Assembly: GCA_947488485.1 (NCBI GenBank)
Contig: CANKZO010000041.1
Coordinates: forward strand, 1-16,016
DNA: 16,016 nucleotides
Reading direction: 5' to 3'
Origin: Opitutia bacterium
GTDB taxonomy: Bacteria; Verrucomicrobiota; Verrucomicrobiae; Opitutales; UBA953
The notes under the pieces are model-generated. The model did no database searches. It was not told the origin of the DNA and saw nothing but the letters and a program-made list of their open reading frames with translations. The position numbers and the translations under genes are program-made. Every line of letters starts with the position of its first letter. Positions within the stretch are counted from its first letter, which is position 1. Shown here piece by piece: positions 8,499 to 13,609 of this stretch.

Positions 8499-8698
8499 GC
8501 GATCCCGATCCGCTGGCCAAACTCCGTCGCTTCGTCCCGTTGCTGGCCATCCTCATCGTGCTGCAGGCCGTCGCCCTCGGCTACGGGCTGTTCGCGCAGA
8601 AACTCCCGAAGCTCTGGCCGCTCGTGGTCGGCGACCTGGTCTTCTCGGCCGTCCTGTTGTTCGTCCTGTGGCGGATGCTCGGCCGCCCCCGCGGTTAG
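8495..8698 (+). CDS. Small two-helix membrane protein of unknown function
   Basis: A 67-residue protein with two hydrophobic helices (about 13-34 and 42-61), a charged N-terminus (MSDPDPLAKLRR) and a basic C-terminal tail (RMLGRPRG). The start ATG overlaps the coaX stop by 4 nt, supporting real, coupled translation, and the hydrophobic pattern is not what a random frame gives. I do not recognise a family. Its TAG stop overlaps the TAA stop of the convergent PfkB gene by 4 nt (8695-8698), so no terminator separates them. Confidence 0.72.
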   Translation: MSDPDPLAKLRRFVPLLAILIVLQAVALGYGLFAQKLPKLWPLVVGDLVFSAVLLFVLWRMLGRPRG

Positions 8699-9639
8699 GC
8701 CTTGATCAGCTTCAGCAGTTCTTTGCGGCGCGCGCGGATCTCGCGGCAGCCGGCCTTGGCCAGGCGGTCGGTCGAGAACGCTTCGACGGTCAGGCTGGCG
8801 ACGGCGGTGCCGTAGACCATCGCCTGTTTCAGCGAGGCGAAGTCGGTGGACCCGGTCGAGGCGAGGTAGCCGAGGAGCGCGCCCGCGAAGCTGTCGCCGG
8901 CGCCGGTGGGGTCGCGCAGCTCGGTCACAGGGTAGGCGGGCAGGGCGAACATGCCTTCTTCATGGAAGAGGACGGCGCCGTGCTCGCCTTTCTTGATGAT
9001 GACGCTTTTGCAGCCGTGCTTGCGCAGCTCGCGGCCGGCGACGATCACGTTGCTCTCGCCGGTCAGCTTGGCCGACTCGGTGTCGTTGACGACCAGGAGG
9101 TCGGCGCGGCGCATGACTTCGCCGAGCTTGTCGCGCTGCGTCTCGATCCAGATGTCGATGGTGTCGGCGAGGACGAAGCGCGGGTTCGCGAGCTGGTTGA
9201 GGACGTCGAGCTGCAGGTCGGGACGGATGTTGCCGAGCATCACGAACGGCGTCGAGAGGTGGGCCTCGGGCAGGCGCGGCTTGAAGTGCTCGAAGACGTT
9301 GAGCTGGAGGTCCTCGGTGTCGCGGCGGTTGTAGTTCTCGTGGTAGCGTCCGCGCCAGGAGAAGGTGCGGCCGGAGGCGTCGGTGAGGAGGCCGTCGAGG
9401 TCGATACCACGCTTGGCGAGCTTGTTGCGGTCGCGGTCGCGGAAGTCATGGCCGACGACGCCGACGATGCGGGGCGGCGCGAAGTAGCTCGCCGCGAGGC
9501 ACGCGTAGGCCGCGCTGCCGCCGAGGATGCGGTCGCCCTTGTCGTGCGGGGTGATGATGCTGTCGTAAGCGACGGAGCCGACGACGAGGACGGGATCGGC
9601 TTCGCGGCCCTTATGCTTGATACGGGTGGGAGTGGTCAT
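8695..9639 (-). CDS. PfkB-family carbohydrate/nucleoside kinase
   Basis: A 314-residue ribokinase-fold kinase that phosphorylates a sugar or nucleoside with ATP. Seen: an N-terminal strand VLVVGSVAYDSI (17-28), GGSAAYACLAASYF (40-53), VGVVGHDFRDRD (59-70), the NDTE segment at 185-188 and the PfkB signature 2, DPTGAGDSFAGALLGYLA (243-260), with the anion hole GAGD and catalytic Asp249. The substrate cannot be assigned from motifs; adenosine/inosine-type kinases and sugar kinases share them. The ATG overlaps the upstream Nudix stop by 4 nt (9636-9639), so the two proteins are made together and may act on connected metabolites such as a nucleoside and an ADP-sugar. No Shine-Dalgarno motif is present. 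Confidence 0.9.
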   Translation of the reverse strand: MTTPTRIKHKGREADPVLVVGSVAYDSIITPHDKGDRILGGSAAYACLAASYFAPPRIVGVVGHDFRDRDRNKLAKRGIDLDGLLTDASGRTFSWRGRYHENYNRRDTEDLQLNVFEHFKPRLPEAHLSTPFVMLGNIRPDLQLDVLNQLANPRFVLADTIDIWIETQRDKLGEVMRRADLLVVNDTESAKLTGESNVIVAGRELRKHGCKSVIIKKGEHGAVLFHEEGMFALPAYPVTELRDPTGAGDSFAGALLGYLASTGSTDFASLKQAMVYGTAVASLTVEAFSTDRLAKAGCREIRARRKELLKLIKA

Positions 9640-10193
9640 GAAAAGAGGTCGGGGCGCTCATCACGAAGACGGTAGAGCGCGAGGAGGGCGAGCGAATGCT
9701 GCGCCGGGTTGGCGAGCGCCGTGGCGAGGGCGACCTTGGGCAGGAGGGCGAGGACTTGGATCTCCTCGTGTTCGTCGGGCGCGCGGCGGCCCGTGGGGCG
9801 GACGCCTTCGAGCAGCACGAAGTGGCAGCGGTTGGTCTGGATAGCGGGGTTCGGTGCGCAGGTTCCGAGCAAGCGGGCGTGGCCGCCGGTGAAGCCGGTC
9901 TCTTCCTCGGTCTCGCGCGCGGCGGTCACGCGCGGATCCTCGCCCGCTTCCATGATGCCGCCCGGCGCTTCGGTGGAGAGGTCGCGCGTGCCGAAACGGT
10001 ATTGCCGCACCATCACGAGACGGCCGTCGTCGGTGACCGGGAGCGCGAGCACCCAGTCGCGGGAACGGAGCACAAAGAAATCACCCTCTCGGTGATCGAG
10101 AGGGTGATGACAGCGTTCTTTGAAAACCCGGAAAACCCTGCAGTCGGCGTGGAGCTCTTCGTGCTGGACGGACCAGCGGGAGGGCGCCGACAT
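9636..10193 (-). CDS. Nudix hydrolase, ADP-ribose pyrophosphatase type
   Basis: Hydrolyses a nucleoside diphosphate linked to another moiety; the fold and length (185 residues) fit the ADP-sugar pyrophosphatase subfamily (NudF/YffH-like), giving for example AMP and ribose-5-phosphate. The complete Nudix box, G-x5-E-x7-REUxEExGU, runs from Gly79 to Phe101, with REtEEE at 93-98 as metal ligands. Preceding it is VRQYRFGTRDLSTEAPGG (62-79), with RQYR and E-x-PGG typical of that subfamily. Downstream, NPAIQTNRCHFVLL (115-128) replaces the usual SPG..E loop. It starts 8 nt after the LysM gene and its TGA overlaps the PfkB ATG. The exact substrate is not shown by the sequence. Confidence 0.9.
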   Translation of the reverse strand: MSAPSRWSVQHEELHADCRVFRVFKERCHHPLDHREGDFFVLRSRDWVLALPVTDDGRLVMVRQYRFGTRDLSTEAPGGIMEAGEDPRVTAARETEEETGFTGGHARLLGTCAPNPAIQTNRCHFVLLEGVRPTGRRAPDEHEEIQVLALLPKVALATALANPAQHSLALLALYRLRDERPDLFS

Positions 10194-10201
10194 GCGCGAG
10201 C

Positions 10202-10702
10202 TTACTTGGTCTTCAGGCGCTGACCGATCTGCATCTTGTTCGGGTTCACGCCAGGGTTGAGATCCTGGAGAGCCTTGACCGAGAGACCGACCTTGCGGGC
10301 GATGGCACCGAGGGTGTCGCCCTTGGCGACGGCGTATTCGCCGGGGCCGGGAGGGGTGGTGTTCTTACCAGAGCCGGCGACCGGCTTGGAGGTGGCGACC
10401 TTCTGAAGCTCGGCGATCCGGTCACCGAGAGCCTTCTCGTTGGCTTCGGTCTGCTGCTTGGTAGCGGCGAGGTCGGCCTGGAGGGCCTGGACGTCGGAAG
10501 CGTTGGCCTTGCTGGCGAGCGTGGCGCCGAGCTCAGAGACCTGAGTCTTGGCGAGAGCGGCTTCGTCGCTGGCGAGCTGGGCGGCACCCTTGGCCTTGAT
10601 ACCGAGCACGAGGCCGGCGGCGCCGAGGGCGAAACCAAGGATACCCACGATGAGCGGGAGCTTGGATTCGGAAGAGGAGGAGGAGATGCTGTCGTTTTCC
10701 AT
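10202..10702 (-). CDS. Membrane-anchored LysM-domain protein
   Basis: A 166-residue protein with a short Ser-rich cytoplasmic N-terminus, one transmembrane helix (about 15-36), an Ala/Gln/Lys-rich coiled coil (about 40-103), a flexible Gly/Pro linker (108-121) and one C-terminal LysM domain (about 121-165: EYAVAKGDTLGAIARKVGLS, then LNPGVNPNKMQIGQRL). LysM binds N-acetylglucosamine-containing glycans, so this is probably an inner-membrane protein that reaches peptidoglycan; no catalytic domain is attached. It is the first gene of LysM-Nudix-PfkB, with an 8-nt gap to the Nudix gene. The ATG at 10702 has no Shine-Dalgarno motif. A cell-division or envelope-spacing role is only a guess. Confidence 0.88.
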   Translation of the reverse strand: MENDSISSSSSESKLPLIVGILGFALGAAGLVLGIKAKGAAQLASDEAALAKTQVSELGATLASKANASDVQALQADLAATKQQTEANEKALGDRIAELQKVATSKPVAGSGKNTTPPGPGEYAVAKGDTLGAIARKVGLSVKALQDLNPGVNPNKMQIGQRLKTK

Positions 10703-10745
10703 GTGTGGAGGTGTTTGCGGGTTAGAACTCGTTGAGATTAGCGGT

Positions 10746-10775
10746 TTGACACGGACGGCAACACAAAATCAGACT
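10746..10775 (+). promoter_or_regulatory. Candidate sigma-70 promoter of tRNA-Pro
   Basis: A perfect -35 TTGACA (10746-10751) is followed after 18 nt by CAGACT (10770-10775), which keeps only the A at position 2 and T at position 6 plus one more match of TATAAT. Initiation about 7 nt further would leave a very short leader before the tRNA at 10790. The -35 is convincing, the -10 weak. Confidence 0.45.
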
Positions 10776-10789
10776 GTTTTCTCGGGTAC

Positions 10790-10865
10790 CGGGCAGTATC
10801 TCAATTGGTAGAGTCCCTGCTTTGGGAGCAGGGTGTTGCAGGTTCAAGTCCTGTCTGCCCGACCA
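10790..10865 (+). tRNA. tRNA-Pro, anticodon TGG, CCA encoded
   Basis: The 76-nt cloverleaf folds by eye. Acceptor CGGGCAG pairs perfectly with CTGCCCG, followed by discriminator A and genome-encoded CCA. The D arm is TCTC/GAGT with loop containing GG, the anticodon arm CCTGC-TTTGGGA-GCAGG has anticodon TGG, the variable region is GTGTT, and the T arm is GCAGG-TTCAAGT-CCTGT. It would read CCN proline codons if U34 is modified in the usual way. The 5' C1-G72 pair is the proline-type acceptor end. One oddity is a T-T opposition at 10:25 at the base of the D stem, where G10-C25 is normal. Confidence 0.96.
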
Positions 10866-10870
10866 CCCGA

Positions 10871-10900
10871 GCCTTAATTCCCCCACCGGGGGCCTTAAGC
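10871..10900 (+). repeat. Hairpin between tRNA-Pro and purM
   Basis: CCCCC (10880-10884), loop ACC and GGGGG (10888-10892) are flanked by TTAA (10874-10877) and TTAA (10895-10898), which pair across a TT/CC internal loop. The right arm contains the purM stop codon. No T-run follows on either strand, so terminator function for the converging tRNA and purM transcripts is possible but unproven. Confidence 0.5.
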
Positions 10901-12103
10901 GTAGGCCAGGATCTGGCCGTCCTTGATGATGGTGACGTGGTTGGCCCCATCCGGGCGGGTCGAAGCCTCGGTCCGTCCGATGATCTGGGCGCCCAAACCA
11001 AGTTCGGCGGCGATCCGGAGGGCGATTTCGGCGTCTTTGGGCTCCAAAAAGACCTCCAAGCGGTGCCCCATGTTGTAAACCTGGTGCATTTCCTTGGGTT
11101 CCGTGCCGCTGACCCGGGCGATTTCCGCGAAAATCGGCGGGGTGGGGAAGAGGTTATCCTTGATGAAATGGACTTTGGTGCCGAAACGACGGCACTTGGT
11201 CTGGCCCCCGCCGGAGCAGTGGACGAGGCCTTTGACCCGCTGGTTTCCCAGGGCCTGCAGCAGGCGCAGGGCGTAAGGAGCATAGGTCCGGGTAGGCGAG
11301 AGCAAGGCCTGGCCGACGGTGAGGGTCGAGCCGGGCAGGGCATCCGTCATCCGGTGGGGGCCGCAATAGGCGAGGTCGGCCGGGGTGGCCTTGTCATAGG
11401 TCTCCGGATACTTCTCGGCGTAGTACTTGGAGAGGAGCTCGTGGCGGGCGCTCGTCAGGCCGTTGGAGCCGATGCCGCTGTTCTCGGCGGTCTCGTAGGT
11501 GGCGCGACCATGCGAAGCGATGCCGACGATCACGAGGCCGGGCACGACGCGCGCGGCGTCGACGACTTCGGCGCGCGTGAGGATCGCGGTGGCGGTGGAG
11601 TCCACGGTGAGCGTGGGCGTGAGGTCGCCGACGTCGGCGGTCTCGCCGCCGCCGGAAGTGATGCCGAAGCCCTGCGCGCGCAGCATGGCGAGCACGTCCT
11701 CGGTGCCGTTGATCAGCTCCGCGAGGATCGCGCCGGGGATGGCCTTGGCGTTGCGGTTGATGGTCGAAGAGAGGATGACGCCCTTGGTCACGCCGACGCA
11801 CAGGAGGTCGTCGATGTTCATGACGATGCTGTCCTGGGCGATGCCACGGAAGACGGAGGCGTCGCCGGTCTCCTTCCACCAGAGGTAGGCGAGCAGCGCC
11901 TTGGTACCGGAGCCGTCGGAGTGGGTGACGACGCACTTTGAGGCGTCCCCGGTCAGGTTATCGGCCACGATCTTGCAGAACGCCTGCGGGTACAGGCCGG
12001 GGTCGAGGCGGTCGACGGCGGCGTGCACTTCGCTCTTGGAGGCGGAGACTCCTCGGGCCGCATAACGGCCGGAATCCGCGGAGGGCTTGCTTTCGTGCGC
12101 CAT
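10895..12103 (-). CDS. purM: Phosphoribosylformylglycinamidine cyclo-ligase (AIR synthase), long form
   Basis: Closes the imidazole ring of aminoimidazole ribotide from FGAM with ATP in purine synthesis. At 402 residues it is longer than the usual ~345 and resembles the extended PurM known from Bacteroidota. Motifs: [17 protein letters not shown] (14-30) in place of the usual Y.dAGVdi..g, [10 protein letters not shown] at 61-70, NIDDLLCVG at 96-104, [11 protein letters not shown] at 151-161, [12 protein letters not shown] (193-204) with SNGLTSAR (213-220), the HCSGGGQTK loop at 295-303 and NMGHRLEVF at 344-352. I chose the ATG at 12103; an in-frame ATG at 12118 would add only five residues. 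No other pur gene is nearby. The upstream divergent gene starts at 12158. Confidence 0.93.
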   Translation of the reverse strand: MAHESKPSADSGRYAARGVSASKSEVHAAVDRLDPGLYPQAFCKIVADNLTGDASKCVVTHSDGSGTKALLAYLWWKETGDASVFRGIAQDSIVMNIDDLLCVGVTKGVILSSTINRNAKAIPGAILAELINGTEDVLAMLRAQGFGITSGGGETADVGDLTPTLTVDSTATAILTRAEVVDAARVVPGLVIVGIASHGRATYETAENSGIGSNGLTSARHELLSKYYAEKYPETYDKATPADLAYCGPHRMTDALPGSTLTVGQALLSPTRTYAPYALRLLQALGNQRVKGLVHCSGGGQTKCRRFGTKVHFIKDNLFPTPPIFAEIARVSGTEPKEMHQVYNMGHRLEVFLEPKDAEIALRIAAELGLGAQIIGRTEASTRPDGANHVTIIKDGQILAYA

Positions 12104-12157
12104 GGCTCTTGCGTGCATATCTCCGTCCCTGCTATTCGGTCAACGTCCTTCTCCCGC

Positions 12158-12607
12158 GTGCGCCCGCTTCTCCTCCGTTCTCCTTGGTTCCGTCGCGTCT
12201 TCGCGGCGGTCCTCGGCCTGTCGCTCGGGTTCCTCCTGGTCGTCTTCTGGTCCTGGTGGCAGTCGCACACGGTGGGCGTGCTGGCGACCGAACTGCGCGA
12301 GGCGTTCGCCCGACGCGACGCCGCGGCGATCGAAAACTTGTTCTGCTGGGAAGGGGTCGACGCCGCCACGCGCTCCCGCCTGCGCCTCGTCATCCAGCAG
12401 GAACACGAGCTGCCCGTCGCGTCGGTGGTCGTCCGTCCGCTGCTGGCCTTCGACCGACAGCCCGGACCCGGCCTGCGTCCGAACCTGACCCCCGACGCGG
12501 TCATCGAGGTGACTTTCGCCACGACCGATCGGCTTTCCGCCGCCTATCTCGTCGGACGCGACGGGTTTTTCCGGCATCGGCTGGTAGTCATGCTCCCGGC
12601 CAACTGA
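12158..12607 (+). CDS. Small membrane-anchored protein of unknown function
   Basis: A 149-residue protein if translation starts at the GTG at 12158. It has a basic N-terminus (RPLLLRSPWFRR), one transmembrane helix (about 12-34, ending in VVFWSWW) and an extracytoplasmic domain. The segment LATELREAFARRDAAAIENLFCWEGVD (42-68) followed by beta strands (VIEVTFATTD, 115-124; GFFRHRLVVML, 136-146) resembles an NTF2/SnoaL-like cone fold, but this is a shape impression only. No ATG is available between the purM start and the helix; another GTG at 12113 would extend it by 15 residues. Ends 48 nt before the ferredoxin ATG. I do not recognise a family. Confidence 0.65.
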   Translation: MRPLLLRSPWFRRVFAAVLGLSLGFLLVVFWSWWQSHTVGVLATELREAFARRDAAAIENLFCWEGVDAATRSRLRLVIQQEHELPVASVVVRPLLAFDRQPGPGLRPNLTPDAVIEVTFATTDRLSAAYLVGRDGFFRHRLVVMLPAN

Positions 12608-12616
12608 CGCGGATTC

Positions 12617-12646
12617 TTGACACCTGCGGTCGGTCTTCCAAATAGT
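12617..12646 (+). promoter_or_regulatory. Candidate promoter of the ferredoxin gene
   Basis: A perfect -35 TTGACA (12617-12622), 18-nt spacer and -10 AATAGT (12641-12646, four matches to TATAAT). Transcription would begin around 12652-12656, at or only a few bases before the ATG, which would give a nearly leaderless mRNA. Confidence 0.5.
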
Positions 12647-12651
12647 GGGAG
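12647..12651 (+). promoter_or_regulatory. Possible ribosome binding site of the ferredoxin gene
   Basis: GGGAG lies 4 nt before the ATG at 12656. It would be used only on transcripts that start upstream, for example read-through from the preceding gene, because the candidate promoter at 12617-12646 initiates too close to include it. Confidence 0.45.
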
Positions 12652-12655
12652 TCTT

Positions 12656-12892
12656 ATGGCCGACAAGAACGACAAGCGTCCCGAGAGCGTCACGGGCAAA
12701 TTCTACGTGGATTCCCAGTGCATCGACTGCGATCTCTGCCGCGAGACCGCCCCGAAGTCCTTCACGCGCCAGGATGACGGCGGTTACTCCTACGTCTTCG
12801 CCCAGCCGACCGACCAGGAAGGCATCGACAAGTGCATGGAAGCCCTCGAAGGCTGCCCCGTCGACGCCATCGGCAAGGACGGCGACGAATAA
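12656..12892 (+). CDS. Ferredoxin with a single [4Fe-4S] cluster
   Basis: A 78-residue acidic electron carrier. Cys22, Cys25 and Cys28 form the C-x2-C-x2-C motif (QCIDCDLCRETAP) and Cys67 in EGCPVDAI is the fourth ligand followed by Pro, which together hold one [4Fe-4S] cluster. Cys60 is not a predicted ligand and could form a disulfide as in some monocluster ferredoxins. Residues KFYVDSQCID (15-24) and DGGYSYVFAQP (41-51) fit this small family. The second-cluster motif of bacterial 2[4Fe-4S] ferredoxins is absent. The start ATG is supported by the following homology and a GGGAG upstream. It ends at a strong terminator, so it is probably a single-gene unit; its redox partner is not evident here. 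Confidence 0.93.
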   Translation: MADKNDKRPESVTGKFYVDSQCIDCDLCRETAPKSFTRQDDGGYSYVFAQPTDQEGIDKCMEALEGCPVDAIGKDGDE

Positions 12893-12917
12893 TCGTCCCC
12901 GCATTCGTTTCACCCCG

Positions 12918-12940
12918 ACCCCGGTGCGCCGGGGTTTTTT
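12918..12940 (+). terminator. Intrinsic terminator after the ferredoxin gene
   Basis: ACCCCGG (12918-12924), loop TGCG and CCGGGGT (12929-12935) form a 7-bp GC-rich stem that runs into TTTTTT (12935-12940). It lies 25 nt beyond the ferredoxin stop. Confidence 0.92.
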
Positions 12941-12975
12941 GTTGGGGGCGTCCGGCGGTCGGCTTAACTCCAGCC

Positions 12976-13383
12976 ATGGCCGTCAATATCTCCTGCGAAT
13001 ACCTCGGTGACCTCCACGTGCGTGCCGTGCACGGGCCTTCGGGCCACGTCATCGTGACCGACGCGCCGGTCGACAACCAGGGCAAGGGCGAAGGCTTCTC
13101 GCCGACCGACCTCGCCGCCACCGCGATGGTGACGTGCTTCCTCACGATCCTCGGCATCCACGCGCGCAATACCGGACTCGATCTCCGTGGCGCCCACGCG
13201 TCCATCTCCAAACACATGACGACCACTCCGCCCCGTCGCATCGCCAAGCTCGAGGTGGACATCACCATGCCGGCCGGCGTCCCACTGGAAGTCCGCGACC
13301 GTCTCATCCGCGCCGCCGAAGCCTGCCCCGTGAAGCAGTCCTTTCATCCCGACACCGAGATCGTGCTGAATTGGAAGTGGTGA
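12976..13383 (+). CDS. OsmC/Ohr-family peroxidase-like protein
   Basis: A 135-residue OsmC-superfamily protein, a group that reduces organic hydroperoxides with two cysteines. The first reactive-type Cys54 sits in the helix FSPTDLAATAMVTCFLTILGI (41-61) and the second, Cys117, in AEACPVKQSF (114-123); both have the family spacing. The N-terminal beta sheet carries VIVTDAPVDNQGKGEGFSP. The ATG at 12976 gives the normal length and lies 35 nt after the ferredoxin terminator. The basic residue Arg expected in Ohr-type active sites is not obvious near the N-terminus, so this is better placed with the YhfA/general OsmC branch than with true Ohr; substrate unknown. Downstream is repeat-rich DNA without a clear terminator. 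Confidence 0.9.
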   Translation: MAVNISCEYLGDLHVRAVHGPSGHVIVTDAPVDNQGKGEGFSPTDLAATAMVTCFLTILGIHARNTGLDLRGAHASISKHMTTTPPRRIAKLEVDITMPAGVPLEVRDRLIRAAEACPVKQSFHPDTEIVLNWKW

Positions 13384-13395
13384 GGACTGTCTCTA

Positions 13396-13421
13396 GGTAG
13401 GGTCGGCACTGCGTGCCGACC
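13396..13421 (+). repeat. REP-like unit 1: GGTAG plus 9-bp hairpin
   Basis: GGTAG (13396-13400) is followed immediately by GGTCGGCAC, a TGC loop and GTGCCGACC (13401-13421): nine perfect base pairs and a 3-nt loop. The head and geometry match the two units that follow. Confidence 0.8.
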
Positions 13422-13432
13422 TAGTTGCCTCT

Positions 13433-13458
13433 GGTAGGGATGACCGGCCCGGTCATCC
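13433..13458 (+). repeat. REP-like unit 2: GGTAG plus 9-bp hairpin
   Basis: GGTAG (13433-13437) then GGATGACCG, loop GCC, CGGTCATCC (13438-13458). The stem is a perfect 9 bp with a 3-nt loop, in the same register as unit 1 but with a different stem sequence. Confidence 0.8.
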
Positions 13459-13480
13459 GCGGCCGCCGCATGGTGGCCGC
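13459..13480 (+). repeat. Hairpin without GGTAG head, joined to unit 2
   Basis: GCGGCCGCC (13459-13467), loop GCAT and GGTGGCCGC (13472-13480) pair over 9 positions with one G-T pair. It directly abuts unit 2 and precedes unit 3 by two bases, suggesting a composite element. Confidence 0.65.
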
Positions 13481-13482
13481 AA

Positions 13483-13508
13483 GGTAGGGGCGAGACTACG
13501 TCGCGCCC
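13483..13508 (+). repeat. REP-like unit 3: GGTAG plus 9-bp hairpin
   Basis: GGTAG (13483-13487) then GGGCGAGAC, loop TAC, GTCGCGCCC (13488-13508). Nine positions pair with a single A-G mismatch, loop 3 nt. The register is identical to units 1 and 2. Confidence 0.78.
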
Positions 13509-13532
13509 ACCAGCCCTCGTGCCCTCGAATCC

Positions 13533-13564
13533 GGCCAACCGGCCAACCGATCAACGGGTCAACT
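13533..13564 (+). repeat. Degenerate period-8 tandem array, GGCCAACC type
   Basis: Four octamers in phase: GGCCAACC, GGCCAACC, GATCAACG, GGTCAACT, followed by AACA. The closing GATCAAC-GGTCAACTAACA order recurs at 15019-15038. Confidence 0.8.
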
Positions 13565-13579
13565 AACAGTTGCCTTTCC

Positions 13580-13607
13580 TAACCGCCAACCGCCGACCGC
13601 TAACCGC
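13580..13607 (+). repeat. Degenerate period-7 tandem array, TAACCGC type
   Basis: Four heptamers in phase: TAACCGC, CAACCGC, CGACCGC, TAACCGC. The array ends 2 nt before the permease stop codon. A related heptamer array, CCGCCAC, is at 15048-15081. Confidence 0.8.
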
Positions 13608-13609
13608 CA

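Larger units (their letters stand above)
13384..13609 (+). other. Intergenic repeat region A (between osmC-like and permease genes)
   Basis: No gene is supported in this stretch. From left to right it holds three GGTAG-headed hairpins with one extra hairpin between the second and third (13396-13508), a CCCTCGTG/CCCTCGAA pair (13514-13529), a period-8 GGCCAACC-type array (13533-13564), and a period-7 TAACCGC-type array (13580-13607) that abuts the stop codon of the permease gene. Confidence 0.85.

Noticed and set aside
10805..11941. A 378-codon plus-strand frame starting inside tRNA-Pro
   Set aside because: It overlaps the tRNA and is antisense to purM; composition is that of a shadow.
12023..12157. 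ATG at 12023 as start of the small membrane protein at 12158-12607
   Set aside because: It would overlap about 80 nt of purM antisense and place 45 unlike residues before the signal-anchor; a GTG at 12158 fits better.
13384..13609. Insertion sequence or integron remnant
   Set aside because: No transposase fragment, terminal inverted repeat pair or target-site duplication could be found; the hairpins fit REP-type units better.
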